Shown one piece after another: positions 43,202 through 52,222 of a stretch of DNA of 64,000 bases. The position numbers and the translations under genes were made by a program. Every line of letters starts with the position of its first letter. Positions within the stretch are counted from its first letter, which is position 1. A model generated the notes under the pieces. It ran no database searches and had not been told where the DNA came from. It saw only the letters and a list, made by a program, of their open reading frames with translations. Origin of the DNA: G965267605 sp965267605 (lineage in GTDB: Bacteria; Bacteroidota; Bacteroidia; Flavobacteriales_E; Vicingaceae). The DNA is taken from assembly GCA_965267605.1 (NCBI GenBank), contig OZ254088.1:1612001-1676000 (forward strand). The letters run 5' to 3'.

Positions 43202-45163
43202 ATGATGTATAAATATATTCTTCTCGCTTTCACTGGCCTAATTTTATTTGCTGAGAACAGTCATTCTCAAACTTATTCTCAGGACAAGGCGGTGCCTCTT
43301 CAGGGGAAGGGAATTCCTTCCACTGGAAATATTGAGCTTAATTGGAATTACCATTCGGGAGCAAGTATTTATAGAATTTGGAGGAGAACGAAAGACACAA
43401 CTGGCTCGTGGGGATTTCCTTACGCCAACCTGATTCCTTCAACAGATACCGTTTTCACAGATACGAATGTGGTTCCAGGAAAAGTATATGAGTACAAGGT
43501 TGAGCGTTCTGGTGTGAATGGCCAGACCTATGTGTTTTCTGGATTCAATATTCCGGAAGTAGACCATTTTGGTACGTTAATTCTGGTAATCGACAGCACA
43601 CACAAAACTTCTCTGGCAACGGAAATAGACAGGTTAGAGAAAGACATAACCGCTGATGGATGGACGGTGATCAAGGAGTACGTAGATCCCTCTGACCCCG
43701 TTACGTCTGTCAAGGCATTGATTAAAGGCCATTATGATAATGATCCGCAGGAAGTGAAGGCTGTCTTCTTGCTTGGCCATGTGCCCGTCCCCTATTCAGG
43801 TAATATTGCGCCAGACGGACATGGTAATCATGTAGGTGCATGGGCGGCAGATTGCTTTTACGGTGAAATGACAAGCACGTGGACGGATGCTACGGTGAAC
43901 AACACATCCGCTGCCGGAACAATCAACGACAATACTCCAGGAGATGGAAAGTATGATCAAAGTACCATTCCATCTGACATTGAGCTTTATGTTGGACGTG
44001 TAGACATGTACGATCTTCCCGCGTTCACAGCTTCGGAATACGACCTGTTAAAGGCGTATTTGGATCGGAACCATCGCTATAGAAATGCCCAGATTGATAT
44101 CTCTATGAATTCATTGGTAGATGACAATTTTCAAAGCTACCCGGAAGGATTTGCCCAAAACGGATACAGGAACTTTGGTCCGTTGGTTGGAAGAAGAAAC
44201 ATCACAACGGGGAATTACAGGAACGACCTTGGCAATGGTCCGTATTACTTCTCCTATGGTTGTGGTGCAGGAAGCAACTCGTCATGCAGTGGCATTATCA
44301 CTACGAATCAATGTGCCACTGATTCTCTACAAACGATCTTTACCATGGTCTTCGGTAGTTACTTCGGTGATTACAACAAGTCTAACAACTTGCTGCGGGC
44401 GGTGGTTGGTTCCGGAACCGTTCTCAGCAATATTTGGGCAGGCCGACCCAATCACTTCCTTCACGGCTTGGGCATTGGAGAGAACATTGGCTATTGCTGG
44501 AGGGCTTCGATCAACAACAGCAATGTGTACTCAGCAAATAACCATGCCCGTCATGTACACGTGGCCTTGATGGGTGATCCATCATTGCGTGCTTATCCTG
44601 TAAAGATGGTTTCTAATGTTGTGGTGAATAATGTGAGCGGAAAGGCGCAGTTAACATGGACTGCCTCCTCTGATACTAATATTGTTGGCTACAATGTTTA
44701 CTACAAGAGTGATTCTATGCAGCACTTTGCGAAGGCCAATACTTCTTGGGTAACTGGCACTACGTTTAACGATCAGGCTTGGCTAAGCGACCCTGGAAAT
44801 TATGATTTCATGGTTAGGGCTGTTCGATCGGAGTTCTCTCCGTCTGGCCATTACTACAACATGAGCACGGGTGTTTGTGCGCAGGTAACCTCAACAGGTT
44901 TGCGGGAACAGCTCTTGCCAATTGATTTTGATATTTATCCTAACCCAGGTGATGGTTACTTTACGCTTTCCGTAAAGAACTCCAGGAATACTGTGGTGGT
45001 GAAAGTACTTGATCTCAATGGCAAGCTGATCCAAACGCATACGGTGAATAAGCCTCAGAATAAGGTGCTTAATCTAAGCAATACACTCACTTCAGGAATG
45101 TATCTGATAAAAATAGAATCGTCAGGTTTTGCACCTGCGGTTAAGAAGGTAGTGATACGCTAA
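43202..45163 (+). CDS. Gingipain-fold (C25-like) surface protein with type IX sorting domain
   Basis: About 653 residues from ATG 43202; a longer frame from 43124 lacks a signal. Signal peptide LLAFTGLILFAENSHSQ; a fibronectin-like domain (~30-120); then a C25/gingipain-like fold: TLILVIDSTH, VKAVFLLGHVPVPY (compare LLVGD), IELYVGRVDMYDL and the end motif HVALMGDPSLRAYP. A YGCGAGSNSSCSG segment sits where the catalytic cysteine would fall, but the catalytic pair is not certain. A second Fn3 (~475-570) and a type A sorting domain (YPNPG...SGMYLIKI) follow. It is probably type IX cargo. Confidence 0.75.
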   Translation: MMYKYILLAFTGLILFAENSHSQTYSQDKAVPLQGKGIPSTGNIELNWNYHSGASIYRIWRRTKDTTGSWGFPYANLIPSTDTVFTDTNVVPGKVYEYKVERSGVNGQTYVFSGFNIPEVDHFGTLILVIDSTHKTSLATEIDRLEKDITADGWTVIKEYVDPSDPVTSVKALIKGHYDNDPQEVKAVFLLGHVPVPYSGNIAPDGHGNHVGAWAADCFYGEMTSTWTDATVNNTSAAGTINDNTPGDGKYDQSTIPSDIELYVGRVDMYDLPAFTASEYDLLKAYLDRNHRYRNAQIDISMNSLVDDNFQSYPEGFAQNGYRNFGPLVGRRNITTGNYRNDLGNGPYYFSYGCGAGSNSSCSGIITTNQCATDSLQTIFTMVFGSYFGDYNKSNNLLRAVVGSGTVLSNIWAGRPNHFLHGLGIGENIGYCWRASINNSNVYSANNHARHVHVALMGDPSLRAYPVKMVSNVVVNNVSGKAQLTWTASSDTNIVGYNVYYKSDSMQHFAKANTSWVTGTTFNDQAWLSDPGNYDFMVRAVRSEFSPSGHYYNMSTGVCAQVTSTGLREQLLPIDFDIYPNPGDGYFTLSVKNSRNTVVVKVLDLNGKLIQTHTVNKPQNKVLNLSNTLTSGMYLIKIESSGFAPAVKKVVIR

Positions 45164-45795
45164 GGCGCTAGTCTATCCAGCTTCCACAAGTCACCTGATT
45201 TCTCATAACGAAAACGATCGTGCAAACGGTGTGGTCTTCCCTGCCAGAATTCGAAGGTATCAGGAACGAGCTCGTATCCTCCCCAATTCTCCGGACGAGG
45301 AACATCCAGGCCCAAAAACTTCTCTTCGTAGTACTTGAGGCGCTCTTCGAGCGTTTCTCTTCCGTCAATACTTGAGCTTTGTTCAGAAGCCCATGCGCCC
45401 AATTGGCTTTCCCGAGGCCTACCCGCGAAATATGCATCAGACATCTCTATACTCACCTTGTCCATACGACCGGTAATTCTAACCTGACGTTCCAGTTTCA
45501 TCCAAAAGAAGGTAAGACATCCGAAGGGGTTGTTTCTCAAATCCTTTCCCTTCTGACTCAAATAGTTTGTATAGATCACATAACCATTGTCGGTAACATC
45601 TCTCAAATACACAATCCTTCCATTAGGGCGAAGTGTTTCTGAAACGGTCGACAAATTGCAAGCGGTCGCATCATGTACTTCCGAATCATCTTCTGCAACT
45701 TGCAGCCATTGGGAGAATTGCATAAATGGATCTGCCATCAACTCCTCCTTTTGGAGCTCCATTTTGGCAAAATTGGTACGTTCGAATTCAGTCAT
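45160..45795 (-). CDS. pdxH: Pyridoxine/pyridoxamine 5'-phosphate oxidase
   Basis: About 211 residues from ATG 45795; the longer frame to 45819 reaches into the upstream gene. Typical PdxH segments: VYLRDVTDNGYVIYTNYLSQKG, FFWMKLERQVRITGR, SDAYFAGRPRESQLGAWAS and a C-terminal WKLDRLAP. The FMN enzyme makes pyridoxal 5'-phosphate. Its start overlaps the stop of the dioxygenase-methyltransferase gene by 8 bases, so both are co-translated. PLP supplied here could serve the PLP decarboxylase and aminotransferases nearby. Confidence 0.95.
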   Translation of the reverse strand: MTEFERTNFAKMELQKEELMADPFMQFSQWLQVAEDDSEVHDATACNLSTVSETLRPNGRIVYLRDVTDNGYVIYTNYLSQKGKDLRNNPFGCLTFFWMKLERQVRITGRMDKVSIEMSDAYFAGRPRESQLGAWASEQSSSIDGRETLEERLKYYEEKFLGLDVPRPENWGGYELVPDTFEFWQGRPHRLHDRFRYEKSGDLWKLDRLAP

Positions 45796-47179
45796 GAAGA
45801 TCTTTGGTTTTTTCGGCAATTACGAACAGCGTTCCTTCAGTATCATCCAATATTTCTCCCGCCTTCTTAACGTAACCCACATGTCTGATATCCAGAACCT
45901 CGAACCCCGTTTCATGAAGAAGCTGCTCAATCTCGCTCTCTGAAAAATAGTGTAAAAAAGCGATCGATTCCCCACCAGCCTTCTGATAAAATACATCTCC
46001 CTTCTCGTAGGATGCCTTATCCAGTGAAAGTTCGTGATACGTATTTACCGCGCTTATACCCCACTCCAACTCATCATTCACATTGAAAACATCGAAATAC
46101 AACCTTCCTCCCAAGCGCAAATATGAATTCACTTTCGATAGTGCTTTTCTTCTTTCAACCGCATTGGCTACGTGGCCAAACGCATAAAGGAAAGTGGCTG
46201 CATCGTAATGCTCACCTTCCGGTAAGTTGATATCGTTCCATGAACCACTGATCGCATTGATACCTCTAGACTGAGCCTTTTGCACCATTTCAGAGCTTAG
46301 GTCCACGCCTATCAATCGGTAGTCCAAACCGGCATGAGTACGTATTTCCAATGCCCGCCTACCTGTACCGCAAGCCAGCGTTAGCACATTGCTCACCTCG
46401 TCCAATTCCTTTAAATCGGTCGCTATCATTCGATTGATACGATCGTTATAAGCACTTCTGGAAGGATGCTTCGTATCGAAGTGATCATAGCTTTCTGCCT
46501 GTTCTGCATAGTAGGAACTTAGCATCTGCTCGATCCGTTCTTTATCCGGTTTCGGAACAACAGGCATGATGCGATGCGTATTGTTGGGCTTATGCTTCAT
46601 GTAAGGCACAAACTCAAACGCATCTGTTTCAATGGAATCGAAGGCTTCTTCAGGCTGGTTCCATGAGGCTGATTTCGCACCTTCCCCCAATAGGCCTATT
46701 CTCCCGGTTTCCTTTTCAAAGATTCGCATGCCGGCAAATGATGCCAGGTGCGGATAGTAGACGTGCATTGTTACCGTAACATCCTTCCCATTCGGGTTTT
46801 TCAACTCATGGATTACACCATCTGGCTCCTCCAAAAGTCCTCCCCTGAAAGCACGTACAGTCCGATGTTCAATCAGCCGGTGGTTCTCAAAGTTGAATTC
46901 GGTATTGTCGCAACATCCCTCAAGCACACCTACGTATCCCCAGAATCCTTGATGGTGATGAATAGCGCTTGCAGCGTTTCCAGGCCATACCAGTAAAGTA
47001 ACTTCTATAGGATCCGTTAAGACGGGAACGCGAATGTAATTCTGCGAAGGTTCAAGGTTCTTCAGGTATTCCGAATAATCCAGAGAAAGCAAATCTGTTT
47101 CTCTAAGAATATCACCAACGCGTTCATAAGTAAGATCTTCGGGAGTAAGGTTTGAGAGTTTACTTATGAGCTCGTTCAT
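45788..47179 (-). CDS. Fusion of cysteine dioxygenase-type thiol dioxygenase and SAM methyltransferase
   Basis: 463 residues. The N-terminal cupin (~45-160) matches cysteine dioxygenase: iron ligands H74 and H76 in SAIHHHQGFWG and H124 in VIHELKN; Y141 in HVYYP has the exact 17-residue spacing from H124 that Tyr157 has from His140 in rat CDO. The Cys93 crosslink position is glycine (G81), as in many bacterial CDOs. After a linker, a class I methyltransferase (~225-455) has motif I TLACGTGRRALEI (267-279) and IGVDLSSEMV. CDO oxidises L-cysteine to cysteine sulfinate; the methyl acceptor is unknown. It overlaps pdxH by 8 bases. Confidence 0.88.
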   Translation of the reverse strand: MNELISKLSNLTPEDLTYERVGDILRETDLLSLDYSEYLKNLEPSQNYIRVPVLTDPIEVTLLVWPGNAASAIHHHQGFWGYVGVLEGCCDNTEFNFENHRLIEHRTVRAFRGGLLEEPDGVIHELKNPNGKDVTVTMHVYYPHLASFAGMRIFEKETGRIGLLGEGAKSASWNQPEEAFDSIETDAFEFVPYMKHKPNNTHRIMPVVPKPDKERIEQMLSSYYAEQAESYDHFDTKHPSRSAYNDRINRMIATDLKELDEVSNVLTLACGTGRRALEIRTHAGLDYRLIGVDLSSEMVQKAQSRGINAISGSWNDINLPEGEHYDAATFLYAFGHVANAVERRKALSKVNSYLRLGGRLYFDVFNVNDELEWGISAVNTYHELSLDKASYEKGDVFYQKAGGESIAFLHYFSESEIEQLLHETGFEVLDIRHVGYVKKAGEILDDTEGTLFVIAEKTKDLHD

Positions 47180-47195
47180 TCGTTCGGCCTGCTTT

Positions 47196-47225
47196 TGGAA
47201 GTGATCAAAATTGGGTAAATTTAAT
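47196..47225 (+). promoter_or_regulatory. Candidate promoter for yqgE
   Basis: TTTG (47196-47199), 18 bases, TAAATTTA (47218-47225), in the divergent gap with the dioxygenase fusion gene. Spacing is slightly short. Confidence 0.35.
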
Positions 47226-47239
47226 CAAAGACCAAAGCT

Positions 47240-47836
47240 GTGGATCACCTGAATCCTCTTGATTATAAGATATCGGAGCTCAACATGCTGAAGCCCAGTA
47301 AGGGACGAATTTTGATCGCTGAACCGTTCATGCCAGACCCTTATTTCAAGCGGTCAGTTGTGTTGATGGTAGACCACAACAATGAGGGCACTTTTGGCTT
47401 CATTCTGAACAAACCGATGAACCTCTCTATCAACGATACGCTCATTGATTTTCCGGAATTTGAGGTAGATGTGTTCATGGGCGGTCCGGTGCAACCTGAG
47501 AACTTGTTCTTTCTACATACGCTGGGCGAAGAGTTAGGCGATGTTGAGCTTATAGCACCCGGCATGTGGTGGGGAGGCGACTTTGACAAACTAAAATCAA
47601 AGATCATTGCCGGAACCCTGGAGCCCCATCAGATCAGGTTCTTCGTAGGATATGCCGGTTGGGGTGAAGACCAGTTGGCCAATGAAATTCGTGAAGAATC
47701 CTGGTTGATCAGTGAACCTAACGTAAAGGATATCTTCAATGTACCCAGTGAAGATCTCTGGCAGCACTCATTAAGAAAGATGGGGAACAAACATGGAATC
47801 CTCGCCAATTTCCCAGAGGATCCATCATTTAACTAA
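47240..47836 (+). CDS. yqgE: YqgE/AlgH family protein
   Basis: 198 residues from GTG 47240; ATG 47285 would give MLKPSKGRILIAEPFMPDP, close to family starts. The segments GRILIAEPFMPDPYFKRSVVLMVDH, GFILNKP, FMGGPV and FFVGYAGWGEDQL are diagnostic of UPF0301/YqgE, compact proteins implicated in regulation or stress but without an agreed biochemical role. The 3' end overlaps the convergent class IV aminotransferase gene by 8 bases, with no terminator between. Confidence 0.9.
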   Translation: MDHLNPLDYKISELNMLKPSKGRILIAEPFMPDPYFKRSVVLMVDHNNEGTFGFILNKPMNLSINDTLIDFPEFEVDVFMGGPVQPENLFFLHTLGEELGDVELIAPGMWWGGDFDKLKSKIIAGTLEPHQIRFFVGYAGWGEDQLANEIREESWLISEPNVKDIFNVPSEDLWQHSLRKMGNKHGILANFPEDPSFN

Positions 47837-48683
47837 GTGCACGAGAATTGAGCTCGCTGATAAGCTGAGCTGCCACTTCATTCGTGAACTCTTTATCCTT
47901 GAACTGCTTTGCCCAACGGATACCACTGATTGCATTGGTTAGAAACAACTCGTCTGCGTAAAGGATATTACCCATGTTCAACATACCTTCAAACACGTTG
48001 ATACCGAGTTTCTCTGCGAGTTTCATCACCTGACTTCTAATAATGCCATTCACACAACCATCTTCAACTGGAGGCGTGTACAGACTCCCGTTCTTGTACA
48101 GAAAGATGTTGGAGCTGGTTGCTTCAATGATCCGATCGAAGCCGTTCACGATGAAAACATCATCTACCCCTTCCTCCTGCGCGTACACACCAGCCATTAC
48201 GTAAAGCAACGCGTTGCCTGTTTTGAATGGTGAGAAGCGATTCTTACGTTTCTTCAACTCAGTGTAGAGCCCAATTTTAATACCTGTTTCATTTAGGATA
48301 TAACCGTTGCCCTCTGTTGCATGCGCCTCAATAAGGAAGGACTTGGCGTTGTTTGCTGGTTTATAGGTGCCGTCACTGTTTCTAAAAACGGTAATGCGAA
48401 CCTTTCCTCCCTGATCAATCCCATTTTTGTTGATCAGCTCCACGATCTGGTTGTTCAAGTCAGCATAAGAGAAACCCTCGGACACATCAAATTTCAATGC
48501 ATGCATTGCGTCCTTCAATCGAACAAAGTGCTCATTTAGAAAGCACGGTTTTCCATTGATCACCTTAATGGATTCAAAGACATGATCACCATACCGAAAC
48601 CCACGGTTGTGTACAGTAAGTACCGGTTCGGAGGATGGAAGAATGGCTCCATCAAGGTTCACGAAGTTCTGAGACTCTGACAA
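47829..48683 (-). CDS. Class IV PLP aminotransferase/4-amino-4-deoxychorismate lyase-like
   Basis: 284 residues from TTG 48683. The fold IV pattern includes RGFRYGDHVFESI, PLP lysine K154 in FKTGNALLYVMA, and ATSSNIFL followed by VNGIIRSQVMKLAE. The family covers branched-chain aminotransferases, D-alanine aminotransferases and PabC lyases; sequence alone does not choose, though length resembles PabC or Dat. No pab genes are nearby. It is probably a single-gene unit between yqgE and the rhomboid gene. Confidence 0.87.
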   Translation of the reverse strand: MSESQNFVNLDGAILPSSEPVLTVHNRGFRYGDHVFESIKVINGKPCFLNEHFVRLKDAMHALKFDVSEGFSYADLNNQIVELINKNGIDQGGKVRITVFRNSDGTYKPANNAKSFLIEAHATEGNGYILNETGIKIGLYTELKKRKNRFSPFKTGNALLYVMAGVYAQEEGVDDVFIVNGFDRIIEATSSNIFLYKNGSLYTPPVEDGCVNGIIRSQVMKLAEKLGINVFEGMLNMGNILYADELFLTNAISGIRWAKQFKDKEFTNEVAAQLISELNSRALS

Positions 48684-48755
48684 GAGGGTAGAAATTTATT
48701 TCAAGTTATAGAATACCCATTGTAAATTCAAATAGGCGTCACAAGTTCCTGCTTA

Positions 48756-49385
48756 TCAGGCAAATATACCTAGCACTCTCTGGATGAAATTCTGAAAACT
48801 ACCAGGAATCACGGCAAGGGTATAAAGGAAGCCAAAGAGGGCTCCATAGAAGTGCGCATCGTGCGCGATTCCAGTACCACCTCTCTTCCCAAGCCACCAT
48901 TCTACCGCAAGATAAAAGACAGCAAATACGATCATCGGCATAGGAATAGGAAGTAACATTAGCCGAATGGTCATATCCGGGTATGCCACAACAGCTCCAA
49001 ACATCACTGCGGCCACAGCTCCGGAAGCACCTACCGCTGCATAACTATAATTGTCTTTGTGTTTTTGCAGTGAGGGCAAGCTGGCGAAGATCATTCCTCC
49101 CAGGTAAAGGCCAAGATAAAACGCGATGCCCGCCTTCGGCCATGCACCTGTATACACCCCCTCTACCATGCTCATCACATATAGGACAAGCATGTTAAAG
49201 ATCAGATGAAAAATGTTGGAACGTGAATGGATAAATCCATGCGTCAATAACCGATACCATTCCTTTTTATGGATCACCATGTACGGTGAGAACAACATTT
49301 TGGAATACAGTTCATCGTTGCGATTCGCTATAAACGAGATCACTACGGTTACGATTATGATAACTAACGTGACGCTAAACGTCAT
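48756..49385 (-). CDS. Rhomboid-family intramembrane serine protease
   Basis: 209 residues with six predicted membrane helices. The catalytic serine is S121 in VGASGAVAAV and the histidine H168 in IAHDAHFYGALFG; WYRLLTHGFIH and HLIFNMLVL are the conserved N-terminal helix motifs. It cleaves substrates within membranes. It overlaps the parC-like gene by one base (TAATG) and so is the last gene of the topoisomerase IV operon; the functional connection is unclear. Confidence 0.92.
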   Translation of the reverse strand: MTFSVTLVIIIVTVVISFIANRNDELYSKMLFSPYMVIHKKEWYRLLTHGFIHSRSNIFHLIFNMLVLYVMSMVEGVYTGAWPKAGIAFYLGLYLGGMIFASLPSLQKHKDNYSYAAVGASGAVAAVMFGAVVAYPDMTIRLMLLPIPMPMIVFAVFYLAVEWWLGKRGGTGIAHDAHFYGALFGFLYTLAVIPGSFQNFIQRVLGIFA

Positions 49386-52222
49386 TAGAACAATGACATT
49401 TGATCCTCTCCACCATCATCCTGCTTCGGTTTTGACTTGTCTTTCGCTGATGATTTCTTCTTGGCTGCAGGTTTCTCTTCTTCCGGAGGAACTTCATCCT
49501 TGGGTTTGTCTTCTTTCGCTTTCGTCTTTTTCTCTTTGGCCGGCTCCTCAACTTCAGGTGTCTCATCCACTACTACATCGTCAGCAGCCTCAGTATCATC
49601 GGACACTACTTCGTGATCCACCTCCTCACTCTCCTGCTCCACAAGAGCAGGCTCATCTTCGTAGGTTTCATCTGAAGGCAATGGGTCCAATAAATCGATA
49701 CCTTTCACCTTGTGCTGGCTTAAACGGTTTCCAAGTGCCTTCAGCCCTTTGACTGAGATAAATTCAACCATGTTGATCACTTCAGGATTCCGCTGATTTC
49801 CTTTGACCTTAGAGAAATTCACTTGAATTTGAGGAACCGGATCAGAAGAAACGATCTCCAGGTAAGATTCCTCATGCTCGGTAATGATTGGCACCTTTCG
49901 GTCCGTTTCCTCAATAAGGAAGCGTTTTACAAAGAAGTTCTTTTTGTCACCATCATAATAAACCAGAGAAATAGGCTTTCTTGGCAACCACTTCTCAAGA
50001 ATGATCACATCTTCATCAAACTTGGTAGATAGATCAAATCCAGTGAGCTTGTAATGACCGGACTGCGTGATCGTAAGGATCTTATCCTCTGGATGAAATT
50101 CACCGAGTAGTTCTCCACGCTCATCAGAGTTCAATCTGCGCACGGTATCATCGTACCATATCTTTCTCGCACCAAGTGTTGAAACACCTTTCTCTTTAAG
50201 CTCAATTTTGTGTACCGGGAATTTGGTAACGATGTTACCTCCTGCTCCTCGGCCTTTGATTCCAAGTTCAGAGAAATCAACCTCAAACTTCTGCTTTCGG
50301 ATATTAGGTTTTGGTTTGAGTACCACCTTAACGACTTCTGCCTCACCATTAGGATTGGCAGTAAAGTAGATCACCTTTGACTGTGGTTTTCCCTTCGTCA
50401 GATCATACTCCTTGTCTCGTGTTACACCGGTAACACTGAATCGTTTGATCATGGTGTTGCCACCCTTCCCGTCTTTGTAGATCATGTTGTAGACGGTTCG
50501 TGCATCGCCTTTCTTCCATACACCCGCATGGAGGATACCTTTACCAACGAAGGTCTTTCGATCGATCTTGGTCACGACCATTTTACCGTCATCACGGAAT
50601 ACAACGATGTTGTCGATATCGGCACAATCACAAACGAATTCCGACTCTGATTTCTTCAATCCGTAGCCGATGAATCCTTCCGCTGCATTCATGTACAGCT
50701 TCACATTGCTAACAGCTACCTTGGTAGCATCAATGCTCTCAAACGTTCTGATCTCAGTCTTTCTTGGCCACTTGTCACCGTACTTCTTCTTCAATTCCTT
50801 GAAGTAATCGATGGCGTACTCGGTAAGATTGGCCAGGTAATTTTTTACTTCCTTAAGGTCTTCTTCCAGCTTGGCAATGTGATCATCAGCCTTGTTGCTA
50901 TCAAACTTGGAAATACGCTTGATCTTAATTTCAGTAAGCTTAACGATATCCTCCTCCGTGATGTCGCGAATGAGCTTCAGCGCAGTCTTCTTCGCGTTTT
51001 TTCGAGAAGGCGTACTGATAAACTTGTGAATACCCTTATCAATGGCTTCGATCACCGCCTCCCATGTCTCACACTCCTCTATATCCCGATAGATGCGGTT
51101 CTCTATAAATATCTTCTCTAATGAAGCGAAGTGCCATTGCTCCTCAAGCTCTCCCTTCTTGATCTCCAGCTCCAACCTCAGCAGTTCCTTGGTATGCTCT
51201 GTACATACACGTAGGATCTCATTCACATTCATGAAGATCGGTTTATCGTTCTCGATCACACATGAATTAGGTGAGATAGACACTTCACAATCGGTAAAGG
51301 CATAAAGCGCATCGATCGTCTTGTCCGGAGAAACATTTGCCGGCAGGTAGATCATGATCTCTACGTTCTCAGCGGTGTTGTCCTCGATCTTCTTGATCTT
51401 GATCTTTCCTCTGTCGTTTGCCTTAAGGATGGACTCGATCAAAGAGTTGGTGGTTGTACCGAAAGGTATCTCCGTGATCATCAGGCTCTTCTTGTCTGGA
51501 GCGCTGATCCTGGCCCTACACTTTATTTTCCCTCCCCGAAGTCCACCATTATAATTGGACATATCCGCCATACCACCTGTTGGGAAATCAGGTAGGATAT
51601 TGGCTTTGCGTCCTTTCAAGACCTTGATGGAGTTATCTATAAGTTCATTGAAATTGTGCGGTAGAATCTTACAGGCCAGACCAACAGCGATACCTTCGAC
51701 TCCCTGAGCCAACAGCAAAGGAAACTTCATTGGGAGTGTGACCGGCTCTTTGTTTCTTCCATCGTAGGAAGCCAACCACTCTGTGGTCTTCGCATTGAAT
51801 GCTACTTCTAATGCAAACTTGGTGAGTCTAGCCTCGATGTATCTGGAAGCTGCAGCACGATCGCCCGTGTAGATATTACCCCAGTTACCCTGACAGTCGA
51901 TCAGAAGATCTTTCTGCCCTAGCTGTACCAACGCATCACCAATTGAAGCATCACCGTGGGGGTGGTACTTCATTGTATTACCAATGATGTTGGCCACCTT
52001 GTGGTATCGGCCATCCTCCATTTCACGCATGGAATGAAGAATTCTACGCTGTACTGGCTTCAGTCCGTCATTCACATGAGGCACTGCCCGCTCCAGAATA
52101 ACGTAGGAGGCATAGTCGAGAAACCAGTCTTCATACAGACCGGAGATCTGGATCACATTTTCCAATGATCCGCCCTCAGCTTCCTCTTCAGGTAGTTCCG
52201 GTTCCTGTGATTCCTCACTCAT
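49385..52222 (-). CDS. parC: DNA topoisomerase IV subunit A
   Basis: 945 residues of the type IIA breakage-reunion subunit. The catalytic tyrosine is Y128 in DRAAASRYIEARL; KYHPHGDASIGDAL is the conserved HPHGD motif. A C-terminal beta-pinwheel region (~500-800) is followed by a ~120-residue low-complexity tail rich in Glu, Asp and Lys (EEPAKEKKTKAKEDKPKDE). It decatenates chromosomes with ParE encoded in the same operon. Start overlaps the TPR gene by four bases. Assigned as ParC rather than GyrA by the parE neighbour. Confidence 0.93.
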   Translation of the reverse strand: MSEESQEPELPEEEAEGGSLENVIQISGLYEDWFLDYASYVILERAVPHVNDGLKPVQRRILHSMREMEDGRYHKVANIIGNTMKYHPHGDASIGDALVQLGQKDLLIDCQGNWGNIYTGDRAAASRYIEARLTKFALEVAFNAKTTEWLASYDGRNKEPVTLPMKFPLLLAQGVEGIAVGLACKILPHNFNELIDNSIKVLKGRKANILPDFPTGGMADMSNYNGGLRGGKIKCRARISAPDKKSLMITEIPFGTTTNSLIESILKANDRGKIKIKKIEDNTAENVEIMIYLPANVSPDKTIDALYAFTDCEVSISPNSCVIENDKPIFMNVNEILRVCTEHTKELLRLELEIKKGELEEQWHFASLEKIFIENRIYRDIEECETWEAVIEAIDKGIHKFISTPSRKNAKKTALKLIRDITEEDIVKLTEIKIKRISKFDSNKADDHIAKLEEDLKEVKNYLANLTEYAIDYFKELKKKYGDKWPRKTEIRTFESIDATKVAVSNVKLYMNAAEGFIGYGLKKSESEFVCDCADIDNIVVFRDDGKMVVTKIDRKTFVGKGILHAGVWKKGDARTVYNMIYKDGKGGNTMIKRFSVTGVTRDKEYDLTKGKPQSKVIYFTANPNGEAEVVKVVLKPKPNIRKQKFEVDFSELGIKGRGAGGNIVTKFPVHKIELKEKGVSTLGARKIWYDDTVRRLNSDERGELLGEFHPEDKILTITQSGHYKLTGFDLSTKFDEDVIILEKWLPRKPISLVYYDGDKKNFFVKRFLIEETDRKVPIITEHEESYLEIVSSDPVPQIQVNFSKVKGNQRNPEVINMVEFISVKGLKALGNRLSQHKVKGIDLLDPLPSDETYEDEPALVEQESEEVDHEVVSDDTEAADDVVVDETPEVEEPAKEKKTKAKEDKPKDEVPPEEEKPAAKKKSSAKDKSKPKQDDGGEDQMSLF

